Numbered from the stretch's first letter, positions 10,031 to 20,400 are shown. The stretch: 64,000 nucleotides of DNA from Pseudodesulfovibrio sp. (GCA_016744135.1 JADGEX010000001.1:1561029-1625028); one strand, 5' to 3'. Translations and numbers: made by a program. Notes: generated from the letters alone by a model not told the origin.

Positions 10031-11080
10031 CTATGCGGCGGTTTTGTCAGGTTTTCCGGTCAGATCAGCATGGGCAGCTAGCCCCTCAACCAAGTGACCA
10101 TTGGCGTTATTTCGAACTGAAGTGGCAGCCATACGAATGCAATTAATTATTGCCAATTCGTTGGATTTACCATGCGCCACGATGACAATATCCTTCAGGC
10201 CAAGCAAAGGTGCTCCGCCATATTCGGCGTAATCAACGACTTTCTTAAACCGCTTGAATGCCCGGAACGACAACAACGTTCCAAGCTTGGACAGCCAACT
10301 GGATTTCAGTTCGTCCTTGAGGATATGACTCAGGGAATGAGCCAGACCCTCAGACAACTTGAGGGCCACGTTGCCCACAAAGCCATCGCAAACAACGATA
10401 TCCACTTCACCCGTAAAGATGTCGCGGCCTTCAACATTGCCGATAAACCGAAGATCAGACTCACGCAACAAATCAAAGGCCTCACGCACAGCGGCGTTGC
10501 CTTTTCCTTCTTCCTCGCCGATGGAAAGGATACCCACAGAGGGGTCCTTCATCTCAAGGACATACCGAGCAAAAACGTCGGCCATAAGACCAAACTGCGC
10601 CAAATGCTGAGGCTTTGAGTCCACATTGGCACCCACATCAATGAGCACCACGGGATTCTTCTCCGTGGGCAAAATGCCGGCAAGAGCCGGACGCAAAACG
10701 CCCTTGATTCGACCCAAAATGAACATACCGCAAGCCACAGAGGCTCCGGAATTTCCAGCCGAAACAACGCCATCGGCATCGCCTTTTTTCACAAGATGGC
10801 AAGCCACCTGGATGGACGAATCCTTTTTGCGTCTCAACGCATCAGCAGGCTTGTCGTCCATCTCCACCACCTGCGAGGCATGGACAACGGTAATGTCCAG
10901 CCCGGCGGTGTTCAGATCGGCAAGTTCGCGATTGATATGGTCTTCGTCGCCGACAAGGGCAACAGCAATGCCTTCGCGTGCGGCTTCAACCGCAGCGGGC
11001 ACGACAATGCGGGGGCCGAAATCGCCCCCCATGGCATCCACGGCAATGCGTGGTGCCCGGGTAGCGTCAATGCTAGGCAT
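10031..11080 (-). CDS. plsX: Phosphate acyltransferase
   Basis: Peripheral-membrane enzyme of 349 residues that converts acyl-ACP to acyl-phosphate for phospholipid synthesis. The family opening [16 protein letters not shown](V)DSKP and VCDGFVGN are all visible. Its start lies inside the last codons of rpmF (8-bp overlap), so the two are translationally linked. Confidence 0.96.
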   Translation of the reverse strand: MPSIDATRAPRIAVDAMGGDFGPRIVVPAAVEAAREGIAVALVGDEDHINRELADLNTAGLDITVVHASQVVEMDDKPADALRRKKDSSIQVACHLVKKGDADGVVSAGNSGASVACGMFILGRIKGVLRPALAGILPTEKNPVVLIDVGANVDSKPQHLAQFGLMADVFARYVLEMKDPSVGILSIGEEEGKGNAAVREAFDLLRESDLRFIGNVEGRDIFTGEVDIVVCDGFVGNVALKLSEGLAHSLSHILKDELKSSWLSKLGTLLSFRAFKRFKKVVDYAEYGGAPLLGLKDIVIVAHGKSNELAIINCIRMAATSVRNNANGHLVEGLAAHADLTGKPDKTAA

Positions 11081-11252
11081 CGTCGCTGCTGACTACCTGA
11101 CGCCCTTTGTAAGTGCCGCAAACAGCGCAAGCACGATGGGGCAGAGTAGGCTCGCCGCATTCGCAGTAAATGACGTTGGGAGCTGCAACCTTATCGTGGG
11201 AGCGGCGCATGCCCTTACGGGACTTGGATGTCTTTTTCTTGGGGACTGCCAT
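11073..11252 (-). CDS. rpmF: Large ribosomal subunit protein bL32
   Basis: A 59-residue ribosomal protein read directly from the sequence: [19 protein letters not shown], then a zinc-ribbon CxC...CxxC pair (YCECG; CAVCG) as in zinc-containing L32. Its end overlaps the plsX start by 8 bp. DUF177-rpmF-plsX is a widely conserved trio. Confidence 0.95.
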   Translation of the reverse strand: MAVPKKKTSKSRKGMRRSHDKVAAPNVIYCECGEPTLPHRACAVCGTYKGRQVVSSDDA

Positions 11253-11325
11253 GATGTATACCTCTTAATATTTATTTTTAATCTTCACCTCGCCGTGGAT
11301 AGCTGGGCCATCCGGGCAAGGGGCG

Positions 11326-11844
11326 TTACTTTATCTTCAAGTTGCGGAAAACTGCAAGCCTTTCGTCGCCCTCTTCCTGCTCACATTCGCATTCAGAGGT
11401 ATTCAAGTCCTTGCCGCACCCGGAACATATACCCTTGCATCCTTCCGAGCACAACGGCTTGAAAGGCAGAGCCAAAGCGAATTCTTCCCACAGGACAGCA
11501 CCGAGATCGAGTTGCAACTGGCCGTTTTCCAAACGGACACGCGCCACTTCGTCAAACTCTTCATCCGGAATCTGCTCATAGATATGATAATCTACATCAA
11601 TAGGAAATTCAAAAAGGCTTACACATCGATCACAAATGATATTCACAGAACCCTTGAGGGTCCCACGAATAAGCACACCATTCTCGGATTGCGGCAAAAG
11701 GAAATACTCCGCCACCAAATCCTTACCCGGCTTAACGGGCATGGTGAACTCTTTCCACCCATCACGCCAAAGTGCTTGGTCATCATAGGTAAAATCTTTG
11801 CCCTCGGCGGCAATATCACTAATCGGAATCCATAATTCAAACAT
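11326..11844 (-). CDS. DUF177 (YceD-like) protein
   Basis: A protein of 172 residues that opens the rpmF-plsX-fab operon. YceD-family proteins are encoded next to rpmF across bacteria and have been linked to 23S rRNA accumulation. This copy has the family's CDRC pair and a Cys-rich segment CSEGCKGICSGCG near residues 130-145 that probably binds zinc. Start MFELWIPISD. Confidence 0.85.
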   Translation of the reverse strand: MFELWIPISDIAAEGKDFTYDDQALWRDGWKEFTMPVKPGKDLVAEYFLLPQSENGVLIRGTLKGSVNIICDRCVSLFEFPIDVDYHIYEQIPDEEFDEVARVRLENGQLQLDLGAVLWEEFALALPFKPLCSEGCKGICSGCGKDLNTSECECEQEEGDERLAVFRNLKIK

Positions 11845-12053
11845 AATATTCTCCGTCCGCGAGCATTATGGCCCGCTGGACAACCGCTGCTTCCTATATG
11901 GTAACAAATTCTCCTGTCAAGAAAAAAAACTCTTGCCATTTCACAAAAGGCTCGGTAATGAATCACTCCCGCTGCTTGGGGAAGCTACCAACTCCAGGCT
12001 ATGATTAAAAAGCCAAATTGAACTATTTTATTTGAATACATTAGGAGGTCGCA

Positions 12054-12269
12054 ATGTCCCAGGTTTGCGATATTTGTGGAAAAGGCCCTCAGAGCGGCAA
12101 CAATGTCAGCCACTCCCACATTAAGACCAAGCGTCGTTTCATGCCCAACTTGCAGAAGGTTCGTCATCAGCTCGAATCCGGTCAAGTTGTCAGCATTAAG
12201 GCTTGTACTCGCTGCATCCGCAATGGTGCCGTGACTAAGCCCGTCGCTCGCAAAAAAACTGACGCGTAA
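12054..12269 (+). CDS. rpmB: Large ribosomal subunit protein bL28
   Basis: A 71-residue basic ribosomal protein with [18 protein letters not shown] at the N-terminus, [11 protein letters not shown] in the middle, and a second Cys pair (CTRC) forming the zinc-binding version of L28. TTAGGAGG precedes the ATG. It is transcribed away from the fatty-acid operon and is followed at once by a terminator. Confidence 0.96.
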   Translation: MSQVCDICGKGPQSGNNVSHSHIKTKRRFMPNLQKVRHQLESGQVVSIKACTRCIRNGAVTKPVARKKTDA

Positions 12270-12300
12270 GTCCGTTTAGAATTTTAGCTACGAAAGCTAT

Positions 12301-12336
12301 GCTGCCACCGATTCGCTCGGTGGCAGCTTTTTTGCG
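12301..12336 (+). terminator. Terminator after rpmB
   Basis: GCTGCCACCGA/TCGGTGGCAGC with a short loop, followed by a run of T. Confidence 0.9.
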
Positions 12337-12530
12337 CCCTGTGAATATGCCACAGGTTCCCTCCTGTCTCAATTCAAAAACAGCTATAAGAACTCATGTC
12401 CTTGATCCCTTCCAATTCCCTTGTTACTATTTATAGCTTACAATAGTCGCCCTTTTGTACTGTGACAAATATTCTTTATTGAAATACTCTGATAAAAAAG
12501 AACTATTGCACTTTTGAATTAAGGATATCA

Positions 12531-13397
12531 ATGCGACTACGAATTATAGTCTTGGCACTCACTATTGTCTGCATAGGGGCAAACGCATATTCAATGGACC
12601 ACATCAAGCTGTCTCCAGACTTCAAATCTGATTGTTATATTTACACATTGTTGGAAAAAGCACTTGAAGTAACAAAAAGGACCGATGGCCCATTCACCAT
12701 TTCACAGGCCCCACTCGGGATGAAAAGGAATCGGGCCTTGTACGAACTTGTTGAAGGTTCCAACATCAATATACACATAGCGGCAACAAGAAGAGAATGG
12801 GAATCAAAAACACTTCCCATCCGCATCCCCATCATAAAAGGACTTTTAGGATATCGTCTTTTCCTCATTAACAAAAAGGATGCTCGCCTTTTTAAAAAAA
12901 TTGAAAATATCGAAAAATTGAAAAAATTCAGAGCAGGGTCAGGACAACAATGGACCACAACTGCAGTTCTCCTAGACGCTGGTTTCACAGTTATTACCGG
13001 ATCAGATTATGAGGGGCTTTTCGGCATGCTCGAAGCAAACCGATTTGACTATTTTCCACGCGGGATCAATGAAATCTATTTTGAACTGGAAGCACAAAAA
13101 CAAAAACACCCCGATTTGGACATCGACTCAGCATTGGCTCTTTACTTCCCCACTCCAAGCTATTTTTTCATATCCCCTCAACATCCACATTTGGCTGATC
13201 GAATCCAACGGGGACTGGAAATTCTCATTCAAACAGGCGAATTCGACACAATGTTCAATAAAGAATTTGCCACATCCATATCGCGTGCAAAGTTGAACAG
13301 TCGAAAATTATTCGTAATCGAAAATCCTTTTTTAACCGATAAAACTCCTTTTGATCGACCAGAACTCTGGTTTTCCCCCGATGTTTCGACTCCGTAA
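12531..13397 (+). CDS. Periplasmic solute-binding-like protein (orphan)
   Basis: A protein of 288 residues with a signal peptide (MRLRIIVLALTIVCIGANAYS). The mature part resembles the diverged family 3 solute-binding proteins common in Vibrio, Shewanella and Desulfovibrio: IAATRREWE, IRIPIIKGLLGYRLFLI, and FEANRFDYFPRG-type lobe-two motifs. The typical Asp/Arg ligand residues are not obvious, so the ligand is unknown. The gene is visibly more AT-rich than its neighbours, suggesting separate acquisition. No transporter partner is adjacent. Confidence 0.65.
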   Translation: MRLRIIVLALTIVCIGANAYSMDHIKLSPDFKSDCYIYTLLEKALEVTKRTDGPFTISQAPLGMKRNRALYELVEGSNINIHIAATRREWESKTLPIRIPIIKGLLGYRLFLINKKDARLFKKIENIEKLKKFRAGSGQQWTTTAVLLDAGFTVITGSDYEGLFGMLEANRFDYFPRGINEIYFELEAQKQKHPDLDIDSALALYFPTPSYFFISPQHPHLADRIQRGLEILIQTGEFDTMFNKEFATSISRAKLNSRKLFVIENPFLTDKTPFDRPELWFSPDVSTP

Positions 13398-13600
13398 AAA
13401 ATCACACAACAAAACCATTTCTTTCCTTAGAATCATCACCGATCCTTCTGTGCAAAAATCAGCGCACAAGGAGTGCACAGACATGCACTCCTGCACATAT
13501 CACATTTTACAAGATTTGCTTAAAATACCATTATGCATGAACATTATCTTTGGCACGCCTCCTGCTATTCTTCAGTAAAAGCACGAACGAGGTTACACAT

Positions 13601-13879
13601 ATGGGATTTTTTAGTACAATAGGTAATTGGTGTGGAGGGCCTGCCTTCTGGCAGGGCAGCGGTCACGGAATGGGCGGATGGATGCCCTTCCATTTTGGCG
13701 GCATATTCCAGCTCATCATTATCGGACTCATCATATATTTCACGGTCCGCATGTTTCGAAAACCCGCCACGAATAACGGACCGGACAGAGCTGAAGACAT
13801 TCTCAGGCGCAGGTACGCAGCTGGAGAAATCGACACACAAACCTATGAAGCCATGAAAAAGGATTTACAAAATATTTAG
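13601..13879 (+). CDS. Small membrane protein with C-terminal SHOCT domain
   Basis: A 92-residue protein: a Gly/Trp-rich N-terminus (GSGHGMGGWMPFHFGG), one membrane segment near residues 36-52, and a C-terminal SHOCT motif (EDILRRRYAAGEIDTQTYEAMKKDL). The ATG at 13601 has GAGG about nine bases upstream. Such proteins are widespread, and their function is not established. Confidence 0.75.
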   Translation: MGFFSTIGNWCGGPAFWQGSGHGMGGWMPFHFGGIFQLIIIGLIIYFTVRMFRKPATNNGPDRAEDILRRRYAAGEIDTQTYEAMKKDLQNI

Positions 13880-13905
13880 CGATTGAACAACCACCTCCCC
13901 ATGAC

Positions 13906-13940
13906 AAAGCCCCCGCCGAATCTCTTCCGGCGGGGGCTTC
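13906..13940. terminator. Terminator between converging SHOCT gene and gltX
   Basis: AAGCCCCCGCCG/CGGCGGGGGCTT hairpin with a loop of about eight bases. The T-run is weak. Confidence 0.7.
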
Positions 13941-14010
13941 CTCTATACTATTACAAGACTCTCCCTCACGCTATAAAGCCTAAGAGAGGGCTGGCTAATA
14001 TACAGGGTCT

Positions 14011-15408
14011 TTACAGTTCAATAGCTCGCTTCATACGAGCCAAGGTCTGTTCTTTGCCAAGCACGATCATGGTCTCGAACAACCCGGGAGACTGAGTCTT
14101 GCCCATGATCGCCACCCGAATAGGCTGAGCGATGATCTTGAACTTGATATCCTTGTCTTCGAGGAACTGACGATGCACATCCTCCAAAGACTTCTCGGTG
14201 AATTCGTCAAGGGCTTCAATACGCTCAGCGATTTCTTCCAGTAAAGATTTGGTCTCTTCTGTAAGAAACTTCTTCACGGCTTTCTCGTCGTACGGCAGGA
14301 AGCTCGCATCCACGATGAACGGACGGGATTGTTCCAGCATGTCTACGATAGATTTGGCACGTGGCTGAAGCAATGGCGCGACCTTGGCAAAATCAGCCTT
14401 GGACACGCTGGCCGCTTCTTCCTCTCCCACTTCACGGGCCAGGAAATCACACAGCATTTCAGCCAAACGCTCGGGGTCGGCCTTCTGCATGTACTGGCCG
14501 TTAACCCATTCAAACTTTGTCAGGTCAAATACGGAAGGCGAGTTGCCCAGATGGTCCGGGGAAAACAACTCCACCATTTCATCCATGGTAAACAACTCCT
14601 GATCACCATGGGACCAGCCAAGACGAGCAAGATAGTTTGTCACGGCTTCAGGCAGGTAGCCCATCTTCTCGTATTCCATGACCGAAAGTGCGCCGTGACG
14701 CTTGGAAAGTTTTTTCTTGTCCGGGCCAAGGATCATGGGAACGTGACCGAACTGCGGCACATCCCACCCCATGGCGCGATAAATCAAGATCTGACGAGGG
14801 GTGTTATTCACATGGTCATCACCACGCATAACGTGGTTCACCCCCATGTCGTGATCATCAACCACAACAGCCAGGTTGTAGGTTGGAGTTCCGTCGGAAC
14901 GACGCAGAATCATGTCGTCCATTTCAACATTCTCGACATTGATCGGTCCTTTGACCATATCCGTAAAGCCGGTGGCCCCTTCCTGTGGAGTCTTGAGACG
15001 AACCACGCCCTCGGTCAGCCCTTTCTCACGGCAGGTGCCGTCATATTTAGGCTTGCGGCCTTCTTTCATGGCCTTTTCACGCATGGCGTCCACATCTTCC
15101 TTGGAACACAGACAGTAGTAGGCATGACCGTTCGCGATAAGTTGATCAATGACCTCGTTGTGCCGATCCTTACGGGTGGATTGGAACACGATCTCGCCAT
15201 CATGCTCAAGACCGAGCCACTTCATAGAATCAATAATGGCGTCCGTGGCTTCCTGCGTGGAACGTTCACGGTCCGTGTCTTCGATACGCAGACGGAATTC
15301 ACCGCCTGTAGCGCGAGCCAAAAGCCAGGAGAACAGTGCGGTACGAGCACCGCCAATATGCAAATACCCAGTCGGGCTGGGCGCAAAACGAGAAACGATC
15401 TTGGTCAT
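14011..15408 (-). CDS. gltX: Glutamate-tRNA ligase
   Basis: Class I aminoacyl-tRNA synthetase of 465 residues that charges tRNA-Glu. The HIGH-type motif is PSPTGYLHIGGART at the N-terminus, and the KMSKS-type motif is KKLSKRHG. The ATG at 15408 has GGAGG nine bases upstream; the longer reading adds eight unconserved residues. The Cys-rich CSKEDVD...CR region of the zinc subdomain is present. Confidence 0.96.
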   Translation of the reverse strand: MTKIVSRFAPSPTGYLHIGGARTALFSWLLARATGGEFRLRIEDTDRERSTQEATDAIIDSMKWLGLEHDGEIVFQSTRKDRHNEVIDQLIANGHAYYCLCSKEDVDAMREKAMKEGRKPKYDGTCREKGLTEGVVRLKTPQEGATGFTDMVKGPINVENVEMDDMILRRSDGTPTYNLAVVVDDHDMGVNHVMRGDDHVNNTPRQILIYRAMGWDVPQFGHVPMILGPDKKKLSKRHGALSVMEYEKMGYLPEAVTNYLARLGWSHGDQELFTMDEMVELFSPDHLGNSPSVFDLTKFEWVNGQYMQKADPERLAEMLCDFLAREVGEEEAASVSKADFAKVAPLLQPRAKSIVDMLEQSRPFIVDASFLPYDEKAVKKFLTEETKSLLEEIAERIEALDEFTEKSLEDVHRQFLEDKDIKFKIIAQPIRVAIMGKTQSPGLFETMIVLGKEQTLARMKRAIEL

Positions 15409-15529
15409 GATGGAATGCCTCCGGCGGCTCAAGAAGCTTTTGGAAAAGGTTCTTGAGAATCTCCAAAATTTTTTGTTGCGCTTCGCGAGGATGTGCGAAC
15501 GCGATGGTTACTTCAATAAATATTAAAAT

Positions 15530-15640
15530 GGCCCGAGCATACGAAAAGACAGACTGTTTAAGTCACCAACAGCCGTAGCTTGGCTACGGTGAGGACAACT
15601 CAACCGTTCCAACAACACGTATGCACAGCTATCAAAAGTC
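15530..15640. repeat. Long-hairpin intergenic repeat, family B copy 1
   Basis: The core CCGTAGC...GCTACGG (15573-15589) is nested inside outer arms GCATACG (15537-15543) and CGTATGC (15618-15624), and it ends with AGCTATCAAAAGTCGG. The same core and terminus recur near 51.1, 58.9 and 60.5 kb. It lies between nifU-like and gltX. Confidence 0.75.
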
Positions 15641-15643
15641 GGA

Positions 15644-15865
15644 TTATACCGCCTCGACAGCTTTGACTTCGGGTATTTCTTTAAGAACAATACGTTCAAT
15701 ACCATTTCTCAGAGTCATCTGAGACATGGGACATCCTTTGCAGGCTCCGGTGAGTCGCACCTGGACCACGCCGGAATCGGTGATATCCACCAATTCCACG
15801 TCACCACCATCAGACTGCAACATGGGCCGGACTTTATCGAGAATAGCTTCAACTCTTTCACGCAT
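15644..15865 (-). CDS. NifU C-terminal domain protein
   Basis: A 73-residue stand-alone Nfu-type domain, an Fe-S cluster carrier or scaffold. The conserved GDVELVDI and the CxxC of GACKGCPMSQMTL are present. I chose the ATG at 15865, which has GGAGA eight bases upstream; a TTG six codons earlier is less likely. Length fits the isolated domain rather than full NifU. Confidence 0.9.
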   Translation of the reverse strand: MRERVEAILDKVRPMLQSDGGDVELVDITDSGVVQVRLTGACKGCPMSQMTLRNGIERIVLKEIPEVKAVEAV

Positions 15866-15968
15866 ATTATGTATCTCCGTCAATGTGTGTTCGGACGTTG
15901 AGAAGTAAGGCTTTGAACCGAACCTGTCAATTGGGCCAATGCAACACCCTTTGTTTTCAAGCGCCCTG

Positions 15969-17036
15969 CTATTGCTTGATCAAAATCTGAAAGGCCTCTT
16001 CCAGTTCTTCATCCAAATCCTCGACCATTTCATCTATACGCTCTGGCGTAAGCCCCATGGAAGTCCAGACATCCATATTCGGCGGCTGGACAAAAAACTC
16101 ACCACTAGAACCGATGCCAAGACCGGTGGCGATGGTTTCAGCACAATGAACAAGTGCGGGTTCTGCCTCTTTCTGGCTGATCTTGGGATGATGGTGTTCC
16201 AGCACTGCGGCCACAAGAACGAACGGGAAATTCCATTTTCTCAACAACATGCCGCCCAAGGTCGCATGGTCAAAACCAAGCAAATTTTTCTCTTCGGCAA
16301 ACAGGAGAGTATCCTTATCCCGTGCATGGGCATGAACAGCTGCAACTCTTTCCGGCTCAGCCTGCAACATGATCAACTGACCGATGTCATGCAGCAAACC
16401 CGAGACAAATGCTCGTTCCGGGTCACCCTGGCCGGTAATGCGACATAATCTTCTGGCTATAAGCCCGCAGGCAACCGAATGTTTCCAGAACTGCTCCATA
16501 TCGAGCACTTCTTCGGGGATATCCTTAAACAAACTGATGACCGAAGTACCCACAGCCAAAGTAGAAAGCTGATTGACACCAACAACGGTGACAGCGCGGG
16601 AAATGGTATCGATCTGCATGGGCAAACTATAAAATGCGGAGTTGACCATACGCAACAAAAAGGCTGTCAATCCGGGATCCTGACTAATTATTTCGGCCAG
16701 ATCGTCCGCCGAAGTAGATTCACTCGAAATCGCCTGTTGCAATTCCAGAAAGACCTGAGGCAAGGCTGGAAGTTGATGATCCTGACGCAAAATATCCAAC
16801 GGATCCAACGGGGAGACATCAGGTATCACCCTGCCAGACTCAACGGGGGCATATCTTTCAGGACTCGCGACCATGTCTCGGGCAACATGCGTCGCACCGA
16901 TCCAGGCCAGTCGCTTCATGGATTCATCTGGTTTCTTTATATATTTGTATCGCTTGACAAGCAGTGCCTTCGCAGCCTCAAGCATTTCCGGTGCAATATC
17001 ATCTCCACTACCATTATAGACGGTGTCGTCTGCCAT
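15969..17036 (-). CDS. HDOD domain protein
   Basis: A 355-residue soluble protein with an HDOD domain covering roughly residues 90-290: LPQVFLELQQAI, the DPGLTAFLLRMVNS helix, and FVSGLLHDIGQL. HDOD proteins resemble HD-type phosphohydrolases but usually lack full catalytic sites, and they act in signalling, often tied to motility or stress. The stand-alone form here has no receiver or GGDEF partner domain. The N-terminal 80 residues are not recognised. Confidence 0.85.
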   Translation of the reverse strand: MADDTVYNGSGDDIAPEMLEAAKALLVKRYKYIKKPDESMKRLAWIGATHVARDMVASPERYAPVESGRVIPDVSPLDPLDILRQDHQLPALPQVFLELQQAISSESTSADDLAEIISQDPGLTAFLLRMVNSAFYSLPMQIDTISRAVTVVGVNQLSTLAVGTSVISLFKDIPEEVLDMEQFWKHSVACGLIARRLCRITGQGDPERAFVSGLLHDIGQLIMLQAEPERVAAVHAHARDKDTLLFAEEKNLLGFDHATLGGMLLRKWNFPFVLVAAVLEHHHPKISQKEAEPALVHCAETIATGLGIGSSGEFFVQPPNMDVWTSMGLTPERIDEMVEDLDEELEEAFQILIKQ

Positions 17037-17157
17037 AAATCATTCCTCAGGTTTTATGAAGCAAGCCGAGTATTAACCCTAAAATAAAAACCCAGGAAGA
17101 AAAAGCGGTTTATATTATATGATCATATGATGAGGTGATAGGGAGATGCTTCCTCTC

Positions 17158-18399
17158 TTACAATAATTGAAAATTGTACTGGAATCTCAAACGCACCTGA
17201 TAACCATCCCGGCCGCCAAGATCTTCGTCCGCATCCTGATAGGACCACCTATTGAGAATGGAAAGACCTTCAAGGCCACCGTCAAAGGCATAATTCAGAT
17301 TTAAATTGTATTCGTTCCGGTCAAAGGAAGCATTATCGCCGGAATCCGGTGTGTCACCAAAACCGGTCTTGATATTAGCGGTAAAACCTTCGGCACCCAA
17401 GCGACTGAAATCATAGGCAGCTCCCAGATACAAAGCTTTTTCGCCAGCCCGATTAAATGCGTAGCTCATTAGGTTGTTAAAAAAAGGATAGTTACCCCAT
17501 GAATTACGGATACCGGCCGAGTTACCAACAATGGTTCCACCCACGTCAAAGGTAAAACCGCTGAATGTGATGCCTCCCTTGAGACCACCTTCAGCCGTGC
17601 CATATTCCCCGGCCCGCTCATCACCGACACTGCGTTGATCAACACCCTGAAACAACACGGTAAAGCCGACGTCCTTGGGGTCTCCGAAAACATACGCTGC
17701 CTGGGTAAAAAAGGTATTATCCAGATCAGGCGCATAGTAGTTCCAGAACCTCAACGGGAGTTTTTCGACGGGGGTCCAATCCGCGCCAGCCATGAAAACA
17801 CCGCCGTCCGTTCCGTCCAAGCCCGCCATGTCAGACATGGATTTGAAGAGTTCCGTGTCCCGCGCCTTTTCCTTGTCCACCCAGTATAGACTCCAAGTCA
17901 GGTTTTCGACATCGCTGGATTTGATACCATAGGCCTCATAGGTCTGGGGGATCATACGACTGTCGTTACTGTTGATGAACGGGGTCTCAAGACGTTGCCG
18001 CCACAACCGCATTTCAGTCTTGGAATACCGGGCTTTGAAATAGGCTTCACCGAGCACGGCAAACCCTTCATTATTGCTGGTCAACAGTCCGGTACCGCCC
18101 TCATCCGCTTGATTCAATTCACCGGACAACGGAGCAGTGCCATATACGGCAGCACCAAAACCAAACATATCGGCCAGCCACGGGGTTTCGTATTTAAGAA
18201 AGCCACCCAAGGCCAATGACTCTTTGATGTTGTCAAAATCATCACCCGTGGTTTTATTACGCTGGGTAAAATAATACATCCGGGCCTGACCGGTCACAGT
18301 CCCATATTTCGACACGGTCTTTTCCGCGGCCAATGCGGGAAATGAAAACAGAATGAGACACAGAACCATAAGGAAGATACAGACTTTATTATTTCTCAT
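17158..18399 (-). CDS. OprD-family-like outer-membrane porin
   Basis: A 413-residue beta-barrel candidate. A signal peptide (cleaved near PALAA) precedes GTVTGQARMYYFTQRNK, typical of the OprD/OprP type. Alternating aromatic strands run through the sequence, and it ends in RLRFQYNFQLL, an outer-membrane C-terminal signature with a terminal hydrophobic residue. WRQRLETPFINSNDSRM, a hallmark of OprD-family porins, is present. The ATG at 18399 has GGAG six bases upstream. Lying beside a CstA-type transporter, it may admit the same small nutrient; that is inference. Confidence 0.75.
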   Translation of the reverse strand: MRNNKVCIFLMVLCLILFSFPALAAEKTVSKYGTVTGQARMYYFTQRNKTTGDDFDNIKESLALGGFLKYETPWLADMFGFGAAVYGTAPLSGELNQADEGGTGLLTSNNEGFAVLGEAYFKARYSKTEMRLWRQRLETPFINSNDSRMIPQTYEAYGIKSSDVENLTWSLYWVDKEKARDTELFKSMSDMAGLDGTDGGVFMAGADWTPVEKLPLRFWNYYAPDLDNTFFTQAAYVFGDPKDVGFTVLFQGVDQRSVGDERAGEYGTAEGGLKGGITFSGFTFDVGGTIVGNSAGIRNSWGNYPFFNNLMSYAFNRAGEKALYLGAAYDFSRLGAEGFTANIKTGFGDTPDSGDNASFDRNEYNLNLNYAFDGGLEGLSILNRWSYQDADEDLGGRDGYQVRLRFQYNFQLL

Positions 18400-18447
18400 G
18401 ATGACTCCAAAATTTGCTGGACACTGTACAAGCAATCTCATTCGAGA

Positions 18448-18864
18448 CTATTGCCGTTTCAAGACAAAAGAATAACTGCCGCCGCACGCGAAAACGCCGT
18501 CGCTCCACTGCCATAAAGTCTTCCCCGTTGCAGATTGACCATTTTCAAACGTTATGTCCACAACCTCGGTAAGATATCCGCCATCTTTCATATATGTCGC
18601 CCGCAAATGTGCTTTGTTCGGCATATCCGTCAGGAACTTACCCACGTACCGGACATGAGGCCTCTGCGGCACAATAATGATGGACTTTTCACCTTTGAAA
18701 ATCTCAATGGTATAATTGCCGACAGGGTCCCAGCCAAGATCTTCACACTGAGTCTCGGCACTCGTGACATCAGCCAACCATTTGCCACTCAGGTCCTCGG
18801 CAAATGCTCCGCCGGCAATCAAAAGAAGAGTGAAAACACATATGAGAATATTTATTTTTTTCAT
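18448..18864 (-). CDS. Secreted protein of unknown function
   Basis: A 138-residue protein with a signal peptide (MKKINILICVFTLLLIAGGAFA). The mature part is beta-rich (LSGKWLADVTS..., TGKTLWQWSDGVFACGGSYSFVL) with two Cys that may form a disulfide. I do not recognise the family. It is packed between cstA (10 bp) and the porin (48 bp) on the same strand, so it is probably co-expressed with them. Confidence 0.6.
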   Translation of the reverse strand: MKKINILICVFTLLLIAGGAFAEDLSGKWLADVTSAETQCEDLGWDPVGNYTIEIFKGEKSIIIVPQRPHVRYVGKFLTDMPNKAHLRATYMKDGGYLTEVVDITFENGQSATGKTLWQWSDGVFACGGSYSFVLKRQ

Positions 18865-18874
18865 GTTTTTCTCC

Positions 18875-20302
18875 TTACTCCGTGTAGTCGACGGCTGCCG
18901 AGGCCGCAGCCTCTCCTGTCCGATACCGCAAGAACAAAATTAATGAAATCACAGAAACAGCTATACCGACGCCTGTAGCAACGGGCATGGGTAAATTGAA
19001 TCCGATTTGAGCATAACAAAGGAATGTCGAGACAACACAAGTCATGAATAATGCTGGAATCGTCGTCAGCCAATGGCTCTTGCCCACCATGGCGAGGTGT
19101 GCCGAAGCCGCCCACAACACAATGGCCGCCATTGTCTGGTTGGCCCACCCGAAATAGCGCCAGATCAAACCGAATTCCGTCAATGACACCATGAATCCGA
19201 CAAGAAAAAGCGGAACCGCGATAAAAATTCGCTTCATATTTTCTTTCTGAGACAGCCCCATGAAATCCGCGATAATCAATCGGGCACTTCTGAAGGCAGT
19301 GTCACCCGAAGTGACGGGGAGCAAGACCACACCAATAACGGCCAGAATACCGCCAAATGCACCGAGGAGTTCCGTGGATACCGTGTTCACTACCAGAGCC
19401 GGACCGCCGGTTCCCAGCACTTCATTAAGTTCCTCCGGTGTGTCGAAAAATGCAATAGCCAATGACGCCCAAATAATAGCGATAATACCCTCGGCAATCA
19501 TGCCACCGTAAAAGACCATATGCCCATATTTCTCATTGGGCAGACAACGAGCCATCATCGGCGACTGAGTAGCATGAAATCCACTGATCGCACCACAGGC
19601 GATAGTGATGAAGACCAACGGCCAAAGCGGCAGATCTTGCGGATTGGTATGTGTGAAGAGGGTCGAACTCTCGAACGAATACCCTTTGGCTATCATCATC
19701 ACAGCCAGCCCCACGGCCATAAAAATAAGGATAGCACCGAAGATAGGATAAATGCGCCCGATGACCTTATCTACCGGCAAAATGGTGGCGATAAAGTAAT
19801 AGATAAAAATGATGACCACCCACATCTGGGTAGAAATATCCGTCAAATTCTGAAGCAAACCGGCAGGGCCGAGCACGAAGACGATCCCCACCAGAATGAG
19901 CAGGACCACAGAGAAGCCGCGCATAAACTGCTGAAATCCTTTGCCAAGGGTCAACCCCACGACATCGGGAATACTGCGCCCACCATGTCTAACTGAAAGC
20001 ATACCGGAAAAGAAATCATGCACCGCGCCACCGAAGATGCACCCGATAACAATCCAGACAAGGGCAATGGGACCATAGAGTGCACCAAGTATCGGACCAA
20101 AAATCGGCCCCAATCCCGCAATATTCAACAACTGAATGAGAAAGACTTTCCAAACCGGCATTTCCACATAATCCACGCCGTCGGTCATCGTCTTGGCCGG
20201 AGTCGGCCTTCCGGGATCAATTCCAAAAACTTTTGCGACAAACGATCCGTAAATAAAATAACCAAGTATAAGCAGAATGATGGAACCAAAAAACAACGTC
20301 AT
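18875..20302 (-). CDS. CstA-family peptide/pyruvate transporter (short form)
   Basis: A polytopic inner-membrane protein of 475 residues with more than ten hydrophobic segments. Family motifs are DGVDYVEMPVWKVFLIQLLNIAGLGPIFGPILGA-type text near residues 35-70, and HDFFSGMLSVRHGGRSIPD. E. coli CstA and BtsT are about 700 residues; the shorter form is common in anaerobes. CstA-type proteins import peptides or pyruvate. The ATG at 20302 follows GGAGG by five bases. Confidence 0.85.
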   Translation of the reverse strand: MTLFFGSIILLILGYFIYGSFVAKVFGIDPGRPTPAKTMTDGVDYVEMPVWKVFLIQLLNIAGLGPIFGPILGALYGPIALVWIVIGCIFGGAVHDFFSGMLSVRHGGRSIPDVVGLTLGKGFQQFMRGFSVVLLILVGIVFVLGPAGLLQNLTDISTQMWVVIIFIYYFIATILPVDKVIGRIYPIFGAILIFMAVGLAVMMIAKGYSFESSTLFTHTNPQDLPLWPLVFITIACGAISGFHATQSPMMARCLPNEKYGHMVFYGGMIAEGIIAIIWASLAIAFFDTPEELNEVLGTGGPALVVNTVSTELLGAFGGILAVIGVVLLPVTSGDTAFRSARLIIADFMGLSQKENMKRIFIAVPLFLVGFMVSLTEFGLIWRYFGWANQTMAAIVLWAASAHLAMVGKSHWLTTIPALFMTCVVSTFLCYAQIGFNLPMPVATGVGIAVSVISLILFLRYRTGEAAASAAVDYTE

Positions 20303-20400
20303 TGGGGCCTCCGCACGCGCATTTATTGAACCGTCGAGGGACAATCAGCGCGTACGTTACACCAATATAGTAAAAAAAGTAAAGAAAAGGAGAATCTTAC